From Mortierella sp. BCC40632 (lineage: Eukaryota > Mortierellomycota > Mortierellomycetes > Mortierellales > Mortierellaceae): 64,000 nt of DNA. Below, one piece after another: positions 34,794-47,019 of this stretch (positions are counted from its first letter, which is position 1; each line of letters opens with the position of its first letter). The position numbers were made by a program, and so were the translations under genes. Below the pieces are notes generated by a model. The model was not told the DNA's origin. It saw only the letters and a list, made by a program, of their open reading frames with translations, and ran no database searches. The DNA lies in contig WAEK01000010.1 of assembly GCA_011634665.1 (NCBI GenBank), positions 1,852,501 to 1,916,500 of the forward strand. The letters run 5' to 3'.

Positions 34794-37293
34794 GGTCCCA
34801 GCACTAAAACGAGCCAACAAGTTATGGGCAAACGACTCGATTCACACACGGAAATACCTGTATATCCCGTTTGAGGAATGCTCGGTAACACGCCAGTCTG
34901 GCATTGCTGTAGACGAGTCTAGCAACACGGTCGTGCTTCCACACAGAATCATCCATGGTCGTACTGGCTCGACCTTGGTCAGTTCCCAGCAACAACGTCA
35001 ACCATCCGTATCGCTTAATAGCACAAACAGCAGGATGATAAGCATTGCGGAAGGGCCTCGACAATCAAGTCCAGATGTTTCTCAGGAGAGTTTGCAAAGC
35101 TATACGCATGATTATTCGGATCGTGAAGGTATTAGCGGTAGCAACAACAATAATATGCGAAGGCACACTATCATGGAGCATCATCAGCCATCGCCTCTAC
35201 AGAGAGAGACCCCCGTTAAGAGGACAGACTCTTTGCCCTATTCTGCATCTCCTGCCTTGGGCCCACTTCCTCTTTACGGAAGTTCACCAAGGCTTGGTAC
35301 TTGGGCCGATGCCAAATCCACTGCGGTGCCCCCGATCCGATCCAAAGCCATGACAACAAGTCTACTCAAGTCGGACAGTATCCTCTCCTCCACCATGACA
35401 GTGACTCATCCAGGAAGACAAGGCAGCGACTCCTTTTCTGTCTCGGAAAACCTACCCAATACCTTGGTCGTTCCCCCATCCATGACACACGAAGCATTAG
35501 CAGCTCGTTTCAAGGAGATGGATATTGCTACTGCGGGAGACCGACGGACGGCCAACGCGAGCCGTGAACAAGAAATGAGAACAAACCCGATTCATTATCG
35601 GCACCGGACGTCAGATCTACGCCAATTTGCACATCTTCAGCAACAACTCCAGCAACGGTCTGCCAGTGTCCTACAAGATGGAAGGAGCTCTGGAACGACA
35701 TCAAGTTCTGGGTCAAGGAGAGCATCGATCGACGTGGATACGGCTGAGGCTGGACCCTATCCATCCTCCCATATGATTTCAGGATTGGTATCAGATGCAG
35801 GACAAAATGATCGATCCAGAATTGTAGAAGGAAGGGAAGAGGGTAGAGTAGAAGTCGCCGAGGCCTTTGACCAGATCAAAGGAGGGAGTGATACTGATTT
35901 TGTGGTCTTTGGACATCATCATCATATCTACGAACCCGACAGTCTAAGTCCAAGACTGGGTAGCTTTGAAGAAAGGATACAGTCGAATGGAGTCCTTGGA
36001 GCAGGCAATGCACAAGGAATCTATCCAGAATCGGATCATGCTATCGAGACGGTCTTGCGACGACAGGAAGTGGTAACTGTCCCTGCGGGAATGCTTTCTT
36101 ATTTTCCATCGCCGGAACATAGTCGGAAGCTCGAGACACCCGAATCCATCTCGAAACTTCAGAGTCGAATGGATAGTAGTGCTTATCCTTTTGAATCGAC
36201 AGGATCCATCTCAACATCCTCAACCTCGTCCTCGTCTCCAGGTGGTAGTCGTCAGGACCGGACACGTACCAGAGCACGCCGTCCATTGGGTGAAAGTACA
36301 TTTCAACCGCCAACAGGATCGACTGCTACTGGAGAAATATCGAGAGAGTCAAAATCCGGATCAGCGGCTTGGCCAGTTCCTCCTTCGCCAACAAGTCCTA
36401 CAAGAGGAGCCTACTCAAAGGCGGTTCGAGTGAATTCATCCACGTATAGTGCCAAGACACTGTCATTAATGGGCGAGTCCCTGGTGGATGAGCTCCTGGG
36501 GGCAGTTCGGGGTCCACTTCAGATTGCGCGGCGGATGTACAACTTTTCCATGTTTGGATTCGGATTCGGAACACTAGGGTCCAAGGACAAGGATGAAGGG
36601 GACGGAGGAGATGATCAAGATTATGGGCGAGTGGATGGACTCTTCCGAAGGGGGAGTACCTCAGGAACGCGATCGAGGTTCAGAGTTGGTAGTATCGGTC
36701 GGAGAGGATACTCAGGCTCCGCCATTGAATTGAATCAGACAACCATGACCACAGCTACGGTGGATTTTACCTCGATCACCACCACGAGCGCCACTGCCAC
36801 ATCCACTACGCCATGGCCTTCTGGCGGAGGTTTAGTCCGAGTCGCTTTTTCAGATGAGAATCTATCCAAGACGACCACAGCCCACGGGGGTCAGGGTGGC
36901 GCCTCGGAGAATGAACATGGTGGATCAGTTCGACGACAAAGCAGTGGTAGTGGTCGGAAGTCAGGTAGCACTGGTGGAGGAAGTGGAGGAGGACATGGAC
37001 GCGTTGGAAGTAGCGGTAGTATGGGCAGCACTCGAAAGCGATCGCTCCGCTCGTCGCATCCTGTAAACCATTCGGCGCTAATGGCACTAGTGAATGAGAT
37101 GGAAAAGGACAAGAAGAAACAGGAGACGGAGAAGCAACATCGTGAGAAGGAGGAGGAGGAAGAGGAGGAAGAGGAGGGAGCAGGTGTTGAAGCAAAAGCA
37201 GGAGCAAGAGAGCATTTGAGGACAATGGAAAAACGCCAGACAATTGTCAGGACTGGGACTGATCCGCTCTCTGTACCGCCGTCGTCGATGTAG
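32896..37293 (+). CDS. large LysM-domain protein, predicted intracellular
   Basis: Exons 32896..34626 and 34795..37293; 1409 residues after splicing. A single LysM domain lies at about residues 555-605: VIIHQVNATDTLAGISVFYG in exon 1 joined to IE/VPALKRANKLW...RKYLYIPFE in exon 2. There is no signal peptide or membrane span, so this is not a typical secreted chitin-binding effector. It resembles cytoplasmic LysM proteins only in domain layout. The rest is Ser/Thr/Gln-rich. A less disordered block near residue 1130 (SLVDELLGAVRGPLQIARRM followed by NFSMFGFGFG) may be a second conserved element. The tail is Gly/Ser-rich, then a Glu run. The intron (GTAACA...AAAG) is 168 bp and has no stop in frame, so retention would insert 56 residues into the domain. 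Function unknown. Confidence 0.85.
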
Positions 37294-37325
37294 GTCGGGT
37301 TACCTATGACGGATGAGGCGTTTTT

Positions 37326-37326
37326 T

Positions 37327-37410
<84 letters not shown>

Positions 37411-37411
37411 T
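37326..37411. repeat. (CTTT)n microsatellite
   Basis: About 21 CTTT units starting some 30 bp after the LysM gene stop codon, therefore probably in its 3' UTR. Confidence 0.9.
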
Positions 37412-40400
37412 TTATCTTTTCTTTTCTTCTTTTTGTCTTTCTCTTGTTTCTTGGTCAAAAAAAAAAGAGAGAGAGGCGCTACTACTAGGTCCTTGTAAAT
37501 AGAAATGAAAGCTTTTTGCTCACTCAATTTTGTAACCACTTGGAACGAACCCTACCTTGATACAAAGTCCGCCACTAAACCGATCAAGTATCAAGTTTGT
37601 AGAAGATGAAAAAAAAAAAAAAAAAAAAAAAATGGCGGTCGGCTTGTCAAAGGAAACAACACCCTGAGCTGAGCTTCAAGCAAGAAGAGAAAAAAAAAGT
37701 GGGATTCGAATTGTTTGGCATAATAGAAGGTCTTTTTTGCCTCGTGTCCCCCTGCCCTCCTCCTATTTCTCTTTATGTCAACCAAACCCCTCAACCACTA
37801 TAGCCCAACCTTGGCCTAAACACTTTACCTCTCAAGGCACTTGGTTTTTTTTTTTTTTTTGCCTTTTGATTTTCGTCCGAAGTCCGCGAATCCAATTGCC
37901 GCGAAAGAGAGGAGTGCAGAATAATTCTATAATTGCGAGTCCGAAGTGTTCTTTAGATCCCTAGAAGAGAGGGAAGCAATTAGAAAGAAGGAAAGAAAGA
38001 AAGGATCAAGAAGTAGGACAAAGACGGTAAAGAAAACAAGAAAAAAAAAATAGCTCAAAAGCAGACAAAAGGAGAAAGGCAGTGTTGAGAAGAAGAAGAA
38101 GAAAAAAAAAGTGGGTCCAAGTAAACTGTCTGGATGGAGGTACAACTCGTGCGCTTTTGGGCTTGGGCTCGACTACTGAAGCAGGCTAGGCTTGGCTCTT
38201 TTTTCACATCCGCCCAAAGGGCGCGCAGAAGGCTGAGGCGCCATGACATCAGGACCTTTTTTCGAATGCCTCTTTCTTTACCCTGCCTCGCATTGTTCTG
38301 AGTCAATTGAGCGAAGGAGGAAAGAGGAGGTGGGGAAAGGAAAAATCCGTCCCGTGTGCGTATGTGTATCTGTATGTGTGTGTATGTCTTTGTGTGTGTG
38401 TGTTATCGAGTGTTGACAGGCCGTCTGTTCCATCTGAAGAGAACACTACTACTGGTTTGGCTGAGCGATAAGAGAGAAAATAAGAAGTAGAAGAGCGATG
38501 GACATGTGCCATGGATAGGGATAGAAGAGAGTAGGTGAGCGAACACGTTCGGATAGAAGTGGAAAAATAAAAAAAAAAAAAATTAGTCTCTCTCTTTCTG
38601 TGTGTGTATGTGTACTCGTTTGGTGTTGTGTGTGTAGCTCGTGGTTTTTCGAGAACTTCTGGGATAGTCGTTCTTTTTTTATTATGGTGGACGTTATCGA
38701 CATCTCACTCGCCCACTTATCTTCCACTCCCGTCCACTCATACACGCCCTTCTCTAGGAGATATAAGCGTGGCAAAAAGTGGTCTTTAGGACATAGGAAG
38801 TGGTAAGGAAGATGTTCCTTGTGGATCAAACAGTCAAACATGAGCAATTGCTCAATGACGAATGTGTACATGTGCTACTGGTGGGGGGCAAGAAGGAGTG
38901 AGAAAGAGAGGGGTGGAGTGAGGAGAAGGGAGGTAGGAGCGAATGGCGGAGAGAGGGGATTTGCTGCAATGCATTAGCCCCCCGATAATGCAACAACCAC
39001 GAGCTGGGTGATTGACACGAGCAGCAGTGCGGCGGGTCGTGTACGGTTTTACGATCGAGCATCTGTTCCCACCGTCCTTGAGATGCACGCGATGGAAGGA
39101 TCGTACCTTTTGGAGTATCTCGCTGGGGCTACAAGGGGAAGGCAACGAGAGGAAAGGAGAACTGAAAAATAAAAAAAAAGTTGGAGTAACACTATCAAAG
39201 CTTCTCAAGAACCTTCGTTTGTTCCTGGAGTCGGTCTGACCACCAGTGGGATCCCCTCCTCTCTACATGCAATGGGCAAATGCAGATGCAGCGGGAATCT
39301 CTTTCAGTTCCTTGTACGTGGACGCCAATGAAAAAAAGAGCGACTGGCATGAATGGAGCACAAGTGGAGAGGGGGTGGGGGAGCAAAAGGAAAAAGAAGA
39401 TGGAGAGATGAAGAAGAAAAAAAAAAAAAAAAACAGGAGCTTGTCGTAGGGAGCTTTGGTGGCCTAGCAAGCAGACTTGATTACAAAAGTGAGCGCAAGA
39501 TTAACAGTGAAGGACATCGATGCAATGAGAAGGAGACCAAACCAAACGAACGAGAGCAGGGGCACAATAATGCAATTGGAAAAGATACCAACAAGTGAGG
39601 CATTTCTTTTTCTTCCCTGAATTCTTTCACGTAACAACTTTTCTGTTGTTTGTGTGTGTGTTGCAGAGATGACTGATGCCCACGTTTCTGGTCGACCCTT
39701 TTTTTTTTCCAACCCAAGACGAGATAGAGTCGTGCAGTGCAGGAGGACGGTGTAAAGACCTTGAGCACAAAAAAAAAACCGACACCCATCCGCCAGTTTC
39801 TGCTTGCAATTTGATTGCAGGCAAACATGGCGTTCCTCCGTACCACGCTACCTTATACATGCCACCTGCCTTTAAACTCTGGGTGAGGAAGCATGGGAAG
39901 CAAAGGAACAAGCAAGGGCGCGATTTTTCTTACTGGCTGGCAAGAGCCATTAGTGCGTCCAGTCCGAAAGGAGTTTGTTAGGCTTATGTAGAGTAAACTA
40001 AACAGTGACGATGACAGGCGGACACTGATGGTTAGAGCGATGGGATGACATATTGCACCGAGGCGGGAGAGGCACAGGCAGGCGTGGAGGGGGGGGAATG
40101 GGGCAGGGCGAACAAGCAAGAGCAATAACCGATCCATGGACCAAATTGCATGAGTGGGGGTATGGACGATCGAATGTGTGTAGCCTGTCTTCCACAGCCC
40201 TCTTGTTTGAATCTGCTGCAGACCTTTTTTTTTTTTCTCACCCGTATAACGTGAACACAGGGCAAATGAGCATGGAGGGATGACAGCAGGTGTGTCCCTG
40301 ACCAGACATATCCTCCTACCTCCCCCCCCCCACGCCGTCTCGGTCCTTCCCCTGTGCTGTAGAATTTTCGAATGCATTTTTTCACGACCATGAGCGATAT

Positions 40401-42269
40401 TTTCAAAAGACGAGGCATATCTGTCAAAGAAGACATGCTGGTGACAGACCTGTCAAAGGTGAGTGAATTATCGGACTACGTGGATGAAAAAAAATGAAGG
40501 GTGGATACAAGGAGTCTTTGAACAGGTGAGGCATCCGTGAGGGGATTACTGAGCACACGGACGAAATGTATAAAAAGAGGTGCAGTTCCGAACGAACGGC
40601 GAGGGAGAATAGTGCCCTTGGTCAAAGCATCCTTGCGTCCATGCTCCGTCCAAGGGTCCAAGGGCAAAGCAGGGCCAAATGTCCAGCCTGAGGTCCATGA
40701 CAAAGTAGTCTGGACGATATTCCCTTCCTCTCTCTCTCTCGCACGCTTTCTGCCCACATGCTTTGCCCTTCCCGCTGTCGGGCCTTGGTTTTTGTCCGGT
40801 CACTGCTGTGTAGGTGCTCATCCTACACTTTTTCTTTTACTTATTGTTGTTGCTCTTCCAACAATGCCGCGAGTTCGGAGGAGTGAATTGGGCGCGCAAG
40901 ATGAAAGAGAGCGGACCTAGTTAACCAAGAAGGGCAACCATCCCAGGCTCGCATCTTTTCTTTCCGTATACGACAGCAAGGCTACCACCAGGCATCCGCT
41001 TTCTTGTTGACGTTTGAAGAAAGAAAGAAAGAAAGAAAAAAAATACTGGGCAAGACGCAGAGACGAGGCTCGGTCGATGGTAGACTCACGAGCATGAGTT
41101 CATGACCATAGGCCCATCTCCCATCTTGCTTTTTATTTTTTTCGCTTTGTTCCACACCATAATTGTGTCCTCTTGAGACGTGTCAGAAGGGCCAGGGTTA
41201 ATCTGGCTATCTCGACACTTGACCCTTGGTTGTAGTCTCTCGATTCAGTCCGCTCTCTCGCTCTCACTCTCCCACCCTCGCTCTCGCGCAGGTTGCATTC
41301 CAGACAGGAAAAGACGATCCCGCCAGCTTGAGCGACCGCCATCGCCTCTCTTCCTTCTTCTCCCCCTCGGAGACAAAGGCTGTTCGGTCCAGTCAGTCAG
41401 TCAATCGGCCCTGTCGGTGTGACACCTTTTTGCGCCGTGTGCCCTTGTGGTCCTGCGGTGCAGGTCGGGCTCGGCCACGCTGGACCATGTCAGTCCAGGT
41501 TCGTTAAGACAGCCGCCCCGAACCAGGCGTGACGCCGACCGTGGTCTGTTTGCCTTGCCCCGTGTCAAAGTGGATAAAATGGGAAGCAAGAAAGAGTAAA
41601 AGTGAAGGTGAGAATATGAGAATGCGAGAGAGCAATAGAGACGACAGATGGGTGCGGGGTATGCAGTTGAGTACAGCACAGGGCAAGAAAAAGAGGTACC
41701 TGCTGGTTACTTGCCATCCCATCCTCCAGTTCTTTGTCTCTTCTTTTCGCCCTATCTTACTTGGCCACTGACATGACAGGAGCGACTGCAGCCGTGGCGA
41801 CGATCGGGCGTGTCCCGTGGCTGGATGGAGCAGAGAGACAAACATAAAGATGACGGCTGGACCAAAAGCGTGGTCGAATCCCAATCAAACGAGAGTAACG
41901 AAGCCGTAGTGCTATTTCCTGCCTCAACACACCCACCCAGCAGCGGGTCCGGTTTTGCTCCGCGCCCATAAGATGAGGGCCATCAACAGGCGGATTGGCC
42001 AGACCGGACCTTTTTTTTTTACAGTGTCTGTTGCACCAGAGAGAGCGAGGACACTTCACTCTCAGCTCAGCGCTCGACCAGAGTGCAAAGGGCCAAGGGC
42101 GCGGAGGTGTCCTGCCCGCCAGGCACGAAGCATTTCGGATTGCGCTGATCATTATCAATCGTGCAGGCGGTGCAGGCGCGCCAGCAAAAGCGCCCCAAGG
42201 CAACAGACGGCGGGGCGACTGCGTGCCTGTACAGGCCTTGGCATTGATGGCTGGGATGTACGGGAGGAC

Positions 42270-42277
42270 AGTAGGCA

Positions 42278-42308
<31 letters not shown>

Positions 42309-42520
42309 GAGCGAGAGAGAGACAGAGAGTCTGGCTGGGATGGTCCGTCCATATATTTTACTCCTTTGCTTTCTTTCCTGTCTCTCTTTCTCTCTCTCTC
42401 CCTCTCTCTTTCTCTCTCTCACTCTCTCCCTCTCTCACTTTCTCTTTCTCTCTCCTCCACTCTCTCTCGCACTCTCTCTCGCACTCTCTCTCGCACTCTC
42501 TCTTCCTCTTTCTCGCACTC
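42270..42520. repeat. GA array, then CT array with a short CT minisatellite
   Basis: GA-rich at 42277-42328, CT-rich from 42373 on. Near 42458-42500 a 12-bp unit (cgcactctctct) repeats about four times. The GA and CT arms are complementary and could pair. Confidence 0.75.
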
Positions 42521-43463
42521 TCTTGTACTCTCTTACACCTTCGCTTTTTTTTTGCACCTTTCACTCACCTCACTCTTTCTCTGCCTTCTGTAAACACAAC
42601 TCAACATCGCTCGCCAACGCTCTCACTCACTCTTGCTTTTGCTCAATCAATCAACCAGTCAATCAATCTTGTCCTGGCGTTCGCTTGCTCTACATCGAGA
42701 TCATTCTGAATCAGCGTCTGCCAGTCTTGCTCTCTCTTGTCTTGCTTGATTTTTTTTTTTTATTATTATTATTTTATTATTATTTCCTCTCTCTCTCTTT
42801 TCTCTCTCTCTCTCTCTTCTCTCTCTATATCTCTCTCTCTCTCTCTATCTATATCTCTCTCGTCTCTCTCGTCTCTCTATATCTCTCTATTCTCTCGTCT
42901 CTCTCTCTCTCTCGTCTCTCTATCTCTCTATCTCTCTCTCGTTCTCTCTCCTCTCTTTTCTCTCCCACCCCGCCCGTTGGTACCTGTTGAGGACCAGCCT
43001 GGGGCCCCGTTGTTCTTTTATCACTTTTACCTCCTCTGCGCCGCTGCACTCTGCCCGTCCGCCGACCAGTCTGCCGCCTCCCGCTCCTAGCCTGTCTTCC
43101 TCCCTTCTACTTACTCTGATGGTTATGTGTAAACTATAGCCTTTCGCCCCCCCTCCCTGCTGCCCCATTTGCCGCTGCCTTGTTTCCGCTTGTTCTCCCC
43201 GAGCACACACCCCAATTGCACATTCAAACGATCGCTGGCCCCGTTCCATTCGTTCGCACCCCTTGTCCACTTTTGTCTCTGCTTGCTTGGATGAGTTGCA
43301 CACAGGTTCATTAGACAATCACAGGAGTCTGCTCCAGTCCCCTTCCCGATCATCGTCCACTCGCCCCCTTCTGCACTGTGCGAGATCCATCCGAGAGAGT
43401 CATCACTTTACAGAATCAACCGCCTATCATTTCTCCATTGCACTAAAAAGAGAAAAGAAGAAG

Positions 43464-43494
<31 letters not shown>

Positions 43495-43804
43495 GAAAAA
43501 GAAAAGAAAAGCACCAGTTCCACTGCATTCTCTGTCCGAAAAATCGACCACCACAGGCACTGTTCACTCCCCACTCCCTTTTCCTGATTATTGCTGCTGC
43601 ACTGCATCTGCAAGGATCCCCCACAGCACATTGACAGGAGCCGGCTCACTGATCAAGAAGAAGAAAAAAGAAAAAAGAAAAAAACGAGAACCCATCCAAG
43701 TGCCTCTGTTTGATATACTACGCCCCAGCTGTAATCATTAAAGTGCTAGTCCCTGTCCAACCCGTAAACGCATTCTCGTCCCTACGTCATTCGCCTGTAC
43801 ACAA

Positions 43805-46635
43805 ATGGTGTTTGTGAACGGTCAAAAGTTTGCATGGTAAGTATCTCACATTCCTCCGGAGAAATGGGATCGGAGAATCTCGATCTGACTGGCCTACTGT
43901 CTGGTCAATGCATCGTACCTTCTCTCTCTCAGGCACAGGGGACATGCAGCGTAAGAATGATTAGCTTCATCTTGGCTCACATTTTTTTTTTTTCTTAAAT
44001 AGTGCTACATGCATCAAAGGTCATCGTTCAACGACCTGCAACCATGGGTGAGTTGTCCAACGGTCGCTTGTGTTCCGTAGATCTGCCTCTCCAACGTCTC
44101 TTTCTTTCTCTTTCTCTCTCTCTCTCAACACAAAACGCACACTCACATACGACAAATCACAAAGAATAATCACGATTGAGCGCTCATCCCATTTGCGCCA
44201 TCCAGATCACTGACTTGCCTCAATCGTATACCCCATCCCGTCTCTAGAGAGCGACCCCTGCATGAGATCAAGAAGAAAGGTCGTCCGTCGACCCAATGCC
44301 CACACTGTAAAGAGTTGCGCAAGGCTAGACAGGTGCATGTCCGGTGCATCTGCGGCAAGGAAGAAGGTAACTCACAGCGTTCTGTTTCTTGCTCTTTTGT
44401 TTCTCCTCCCTGCGGCCCAGGCGCAGTAATGGAGAGTGTGTTTGAGAGAGACTGAGAGAAGGCTTTGCGCTCGGCCCTCACTCTCCATTGATGGAACTCG
44501 GCCACACCCGGCCAATCGCGCCCCACCCGTGGGTTGCTTGAGCCCGTCATCCTGATCAGTCCGTATCTCCCGTCCCATCCCGTTTCCACTTCTCTTTGTA
44601 GGTTCCGCCATCGCCAACGGCCTGAAACGCGCCAAGTCGCTCAGCCACGACGGCCGCTTCTCACTCCCCGCCACCGTCTCAGGAGAGGATCTCCTGCGCT
44701 CGCTCTCATCTCAAGGCCAGGGGCCCGCAGACGCCTCAGACGCTGCCTCGCCCAGTGGAGGTAGACCTTTGTCCTGAACACCAACCTCCCCTTGCTCTTC
44801 AGTGGGAGGAGGGGACTTGTGTGTTCAGTGTGCTCATCATCGTCTCATTTTGTCGTTCGTTTTCACTCTTCCTGAGAGTCAGACTGACAGACACACACAA
44901 CAGAAGCCGCTCAATCTCGGTTCTTTTGTTGCGCGCGCCCGCCTCGGTCTTGATGGGATCCTCAGCTCTTTAACGCTTCACTTTCAATGCTTTGTTCTTT
45001 CCAGGTGTTGTTAACTGTGGTTGCATAGACGGCATGGTCTGCACCTACTGCCGAGATCGCAGAGGACAGGTGGTCGTCAAGCCCCGCAAGGGCCTTGTGC
45101 AGTCTGGCAACACCCCCAAGAACTCGCAGGCCAACCGTCAGCGGAGCACCGCCTCGCTTGACCTAGGCAAACCTGGCATGATTCTCTTCCCACGCGACTC
45201 GGCCTCGAACTTGCCATTCCCGCCCCATGCCAACGGTAGCCAGCTTGTTCAAGGTCCTGATGGACAGTTCCTGCAAAGCCTGAACGGCAGCGGTGCCTCG
45301 CCTCTCTTTGTCCAGACTCTCTCACCCTCCGCAAGCTCCGGCTGTGAACACTCGCCCTCGCTCTCGCTCAATGGACAACAAGGTCAGATGCAGCCGCATC
45401 TTTGCTTTGACTATGCTAGCTCGTCTGATTACGATAGTGACCATTACCAGCCCACGTCGTCGTACTCGTACTTTCCCAACACGCTCTCGACCTATGCCGT
45501 CAGCAATGCCTCGGATGATCTCGACGAGATGGAAGGCTTAAGTGCTGCTGACTCGAAAAAGCTCATGGATGGCATCATGAATGGGACTACGGCGCTGAAT
45601 CCTATGGAGGGCACCTCTGCTGAGGAAATCCGTATGCTCTACTCGGCCCTTTCGTCCTTCTCGACAGCATCGCCTCCTCCGGTATCGACCCCTCCTTCGC
45701 GATCCGTCTCGTCCCCCGGCCCGATCGTAAGTGGTCCCATGACTACGGCCCAGTTGATCCCATCGATCTCAGCCCCAATGAATCCTTCGTTTATGGCGAT
45801 TAAGAACGGTGCTATCGAACCTGTTGCCTCGCCTGCATCCTCGATTGCATCGCACTCTGCTTCTGCCGGCAGAAGCGAGAATGGCGATGAGGATCGTGGT
45901 AGCTTCTACGGGCCTAGTCGCGAGACTAGTGCGACGCGTCCTGATTTGGATAAGACCAATAGTGCCAATGCCATGATGATGAATGGGATATCGCTCTTTG
46001 GTCGAAATGACAACATCGCTGCAACCAATGGCCAACTCGGTCCCGAGGACGATGGCACTAACGGTAACTCGGGCAACCTCACCACCTCAGCCCTGAACCT
46101 ATCCGCAGCCTTGAATCTTATCCAGAACAACAATCAACTCCTTAATGGTGCGATCGGGCTCGAAATCCGACAAGAACTCGCTGATCAAGTCCGCGAGCTG
46201 AGCCACACCGGCATGGATCCTTCCAAGATGCAACACCCGACTCTTCTAGGAGATAATGGAGTCCTCATCTGTGGATGCGGCTGTGGCCGTCCGACAGTGG
46301 ACTGTGCAGAGTGCTTCCGAGATATGTGCCAATTTGTCGGAGAGTCCCAAGCCCGGATGTTGAAAGAGGATATGGCACTCGAGGCCGCCCTTGGTCGTGA
46401 TATCCGAGACAACGGTTCCGAGCTCGGCGGCTCTGGTATGAACATGAACATGAACATGAATATGGCCATGAACATGAACTTTGGCCTAAACTCGAACATA
46501 GGACTCGGTATGGACCTGAATATGCCCAATCTCAACGGTTCTGCCTACAGTCAAGCTCAAACTATGAGTATGTTATCTATGCAGAACGGCGCAGGCCGAA
46601 ACGCTGGCACCCCATTGCCCTATGAGCAGCAGCAG

Positions 46636-46682
<47 letters not shown>

Positions 46683-47019
46683 GCAGCCTCATCCACAGGC
46701 ATTTGTACAAATGAGCCATGGCGTTGCTGACCAAGAGGCTCTTATCAAGAAGCAGCTGCTCCAACAACAACAGCTCAGATTGAACTTGAGACGCCAGTTC
46801 CGCGAGAGCATAGATGAAGAGCAACAGCTGCAGCTGCAGCTGATGGAGCAAGAGCAGATGCAGCTACAACAGGTTCAACAACACCATCAACAGGGCGGCT
46901 CAGGCTTGAATCAGCTCCAGCTGGACTTTCTGGACAACCAAGACTGGGCATTCGTGAACGAGATGAAGACGGACCCTAACAATATGTCCATGTCGACAAT
47001 AGAACAATCACGTCCCTAA
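43805..47019 (+). CDS. copper-fist transcription factor
   Basis: Nuclear copper-sensing regulator of the Ace1/Mac1/Cuf1 type. Exons: 43805..43836, 44003..44047, 44248..44366, 44602..44760, 45005..47019; 789 residues, in frame throughout. The N-terminal copper fist is pieced together from three exons: MVFVNGQKFACATCIKGHRS, TTCNHGERPLHEIKKKGRPS, TQCPHCKELRKARQ, with the zinc CxxC...CxH module and the GRP minor-groove motif. It continues with VRCICGKEEG. Further Cys motifs are CGCIDGMVCTYC and, about residue 540, CGCGCGRP...CAECFRDMC, resembling the copper-sensing Cys clusters of Mac1-type factors. The long tail has MN repeats and a poly-Gln run. Whether it activates uptake or detoxification genes cannot be told from sequence. 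Confidence 0.95.
46624..46686 (+). repeat. CAG/CAA poly-glutamine tract in copper-fist gene
   Basis: Twenty or so mixed CAG and CAA codons. A Met/Asn repeat (MNMNMN type) is encoded at about 46437-46481. Confidence 0.9.

Larger units (their letters stand above)
37294..43804. other. 6.5-kb gene-poor region
   Basis: No gene can be supported. Contains (CTTT)n at 37326-37411, TG repeats near 38360-38400 and 38600-38635, A/T runs, and GA/CT arrays from 42270 to 42960 that lead into the copper-fist promoter. A possible small first exon is at 40393-40461 (ATG in good context, GTGAGT donor). A possible partner lies at about 41290-41505. Neither matches a family I know. Confidence 0.5.

Noticed and set aside
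38440..39910. Several short minus-strand exon-like pieces (e.g. ILQKVRSFHRVHLKDGGNRC, GMYKVAWYGGTPCLPAIK)
   Set aside because: They could not be joined by consistent splice sites and phases, and none resembles a known protein.
42277..42510. CRISPR-like regular repeats
   Set aside because: Units are 2-12 bp simple CT/GA sequence without spacers; they are microsatellites in a eukaryotic genome.
46624..46851. Minus-strand Leu-rich frame resembling a membrane protein
   Set aside because: It is the complement of the poly-Gln coding tract of the copper-fist gene.
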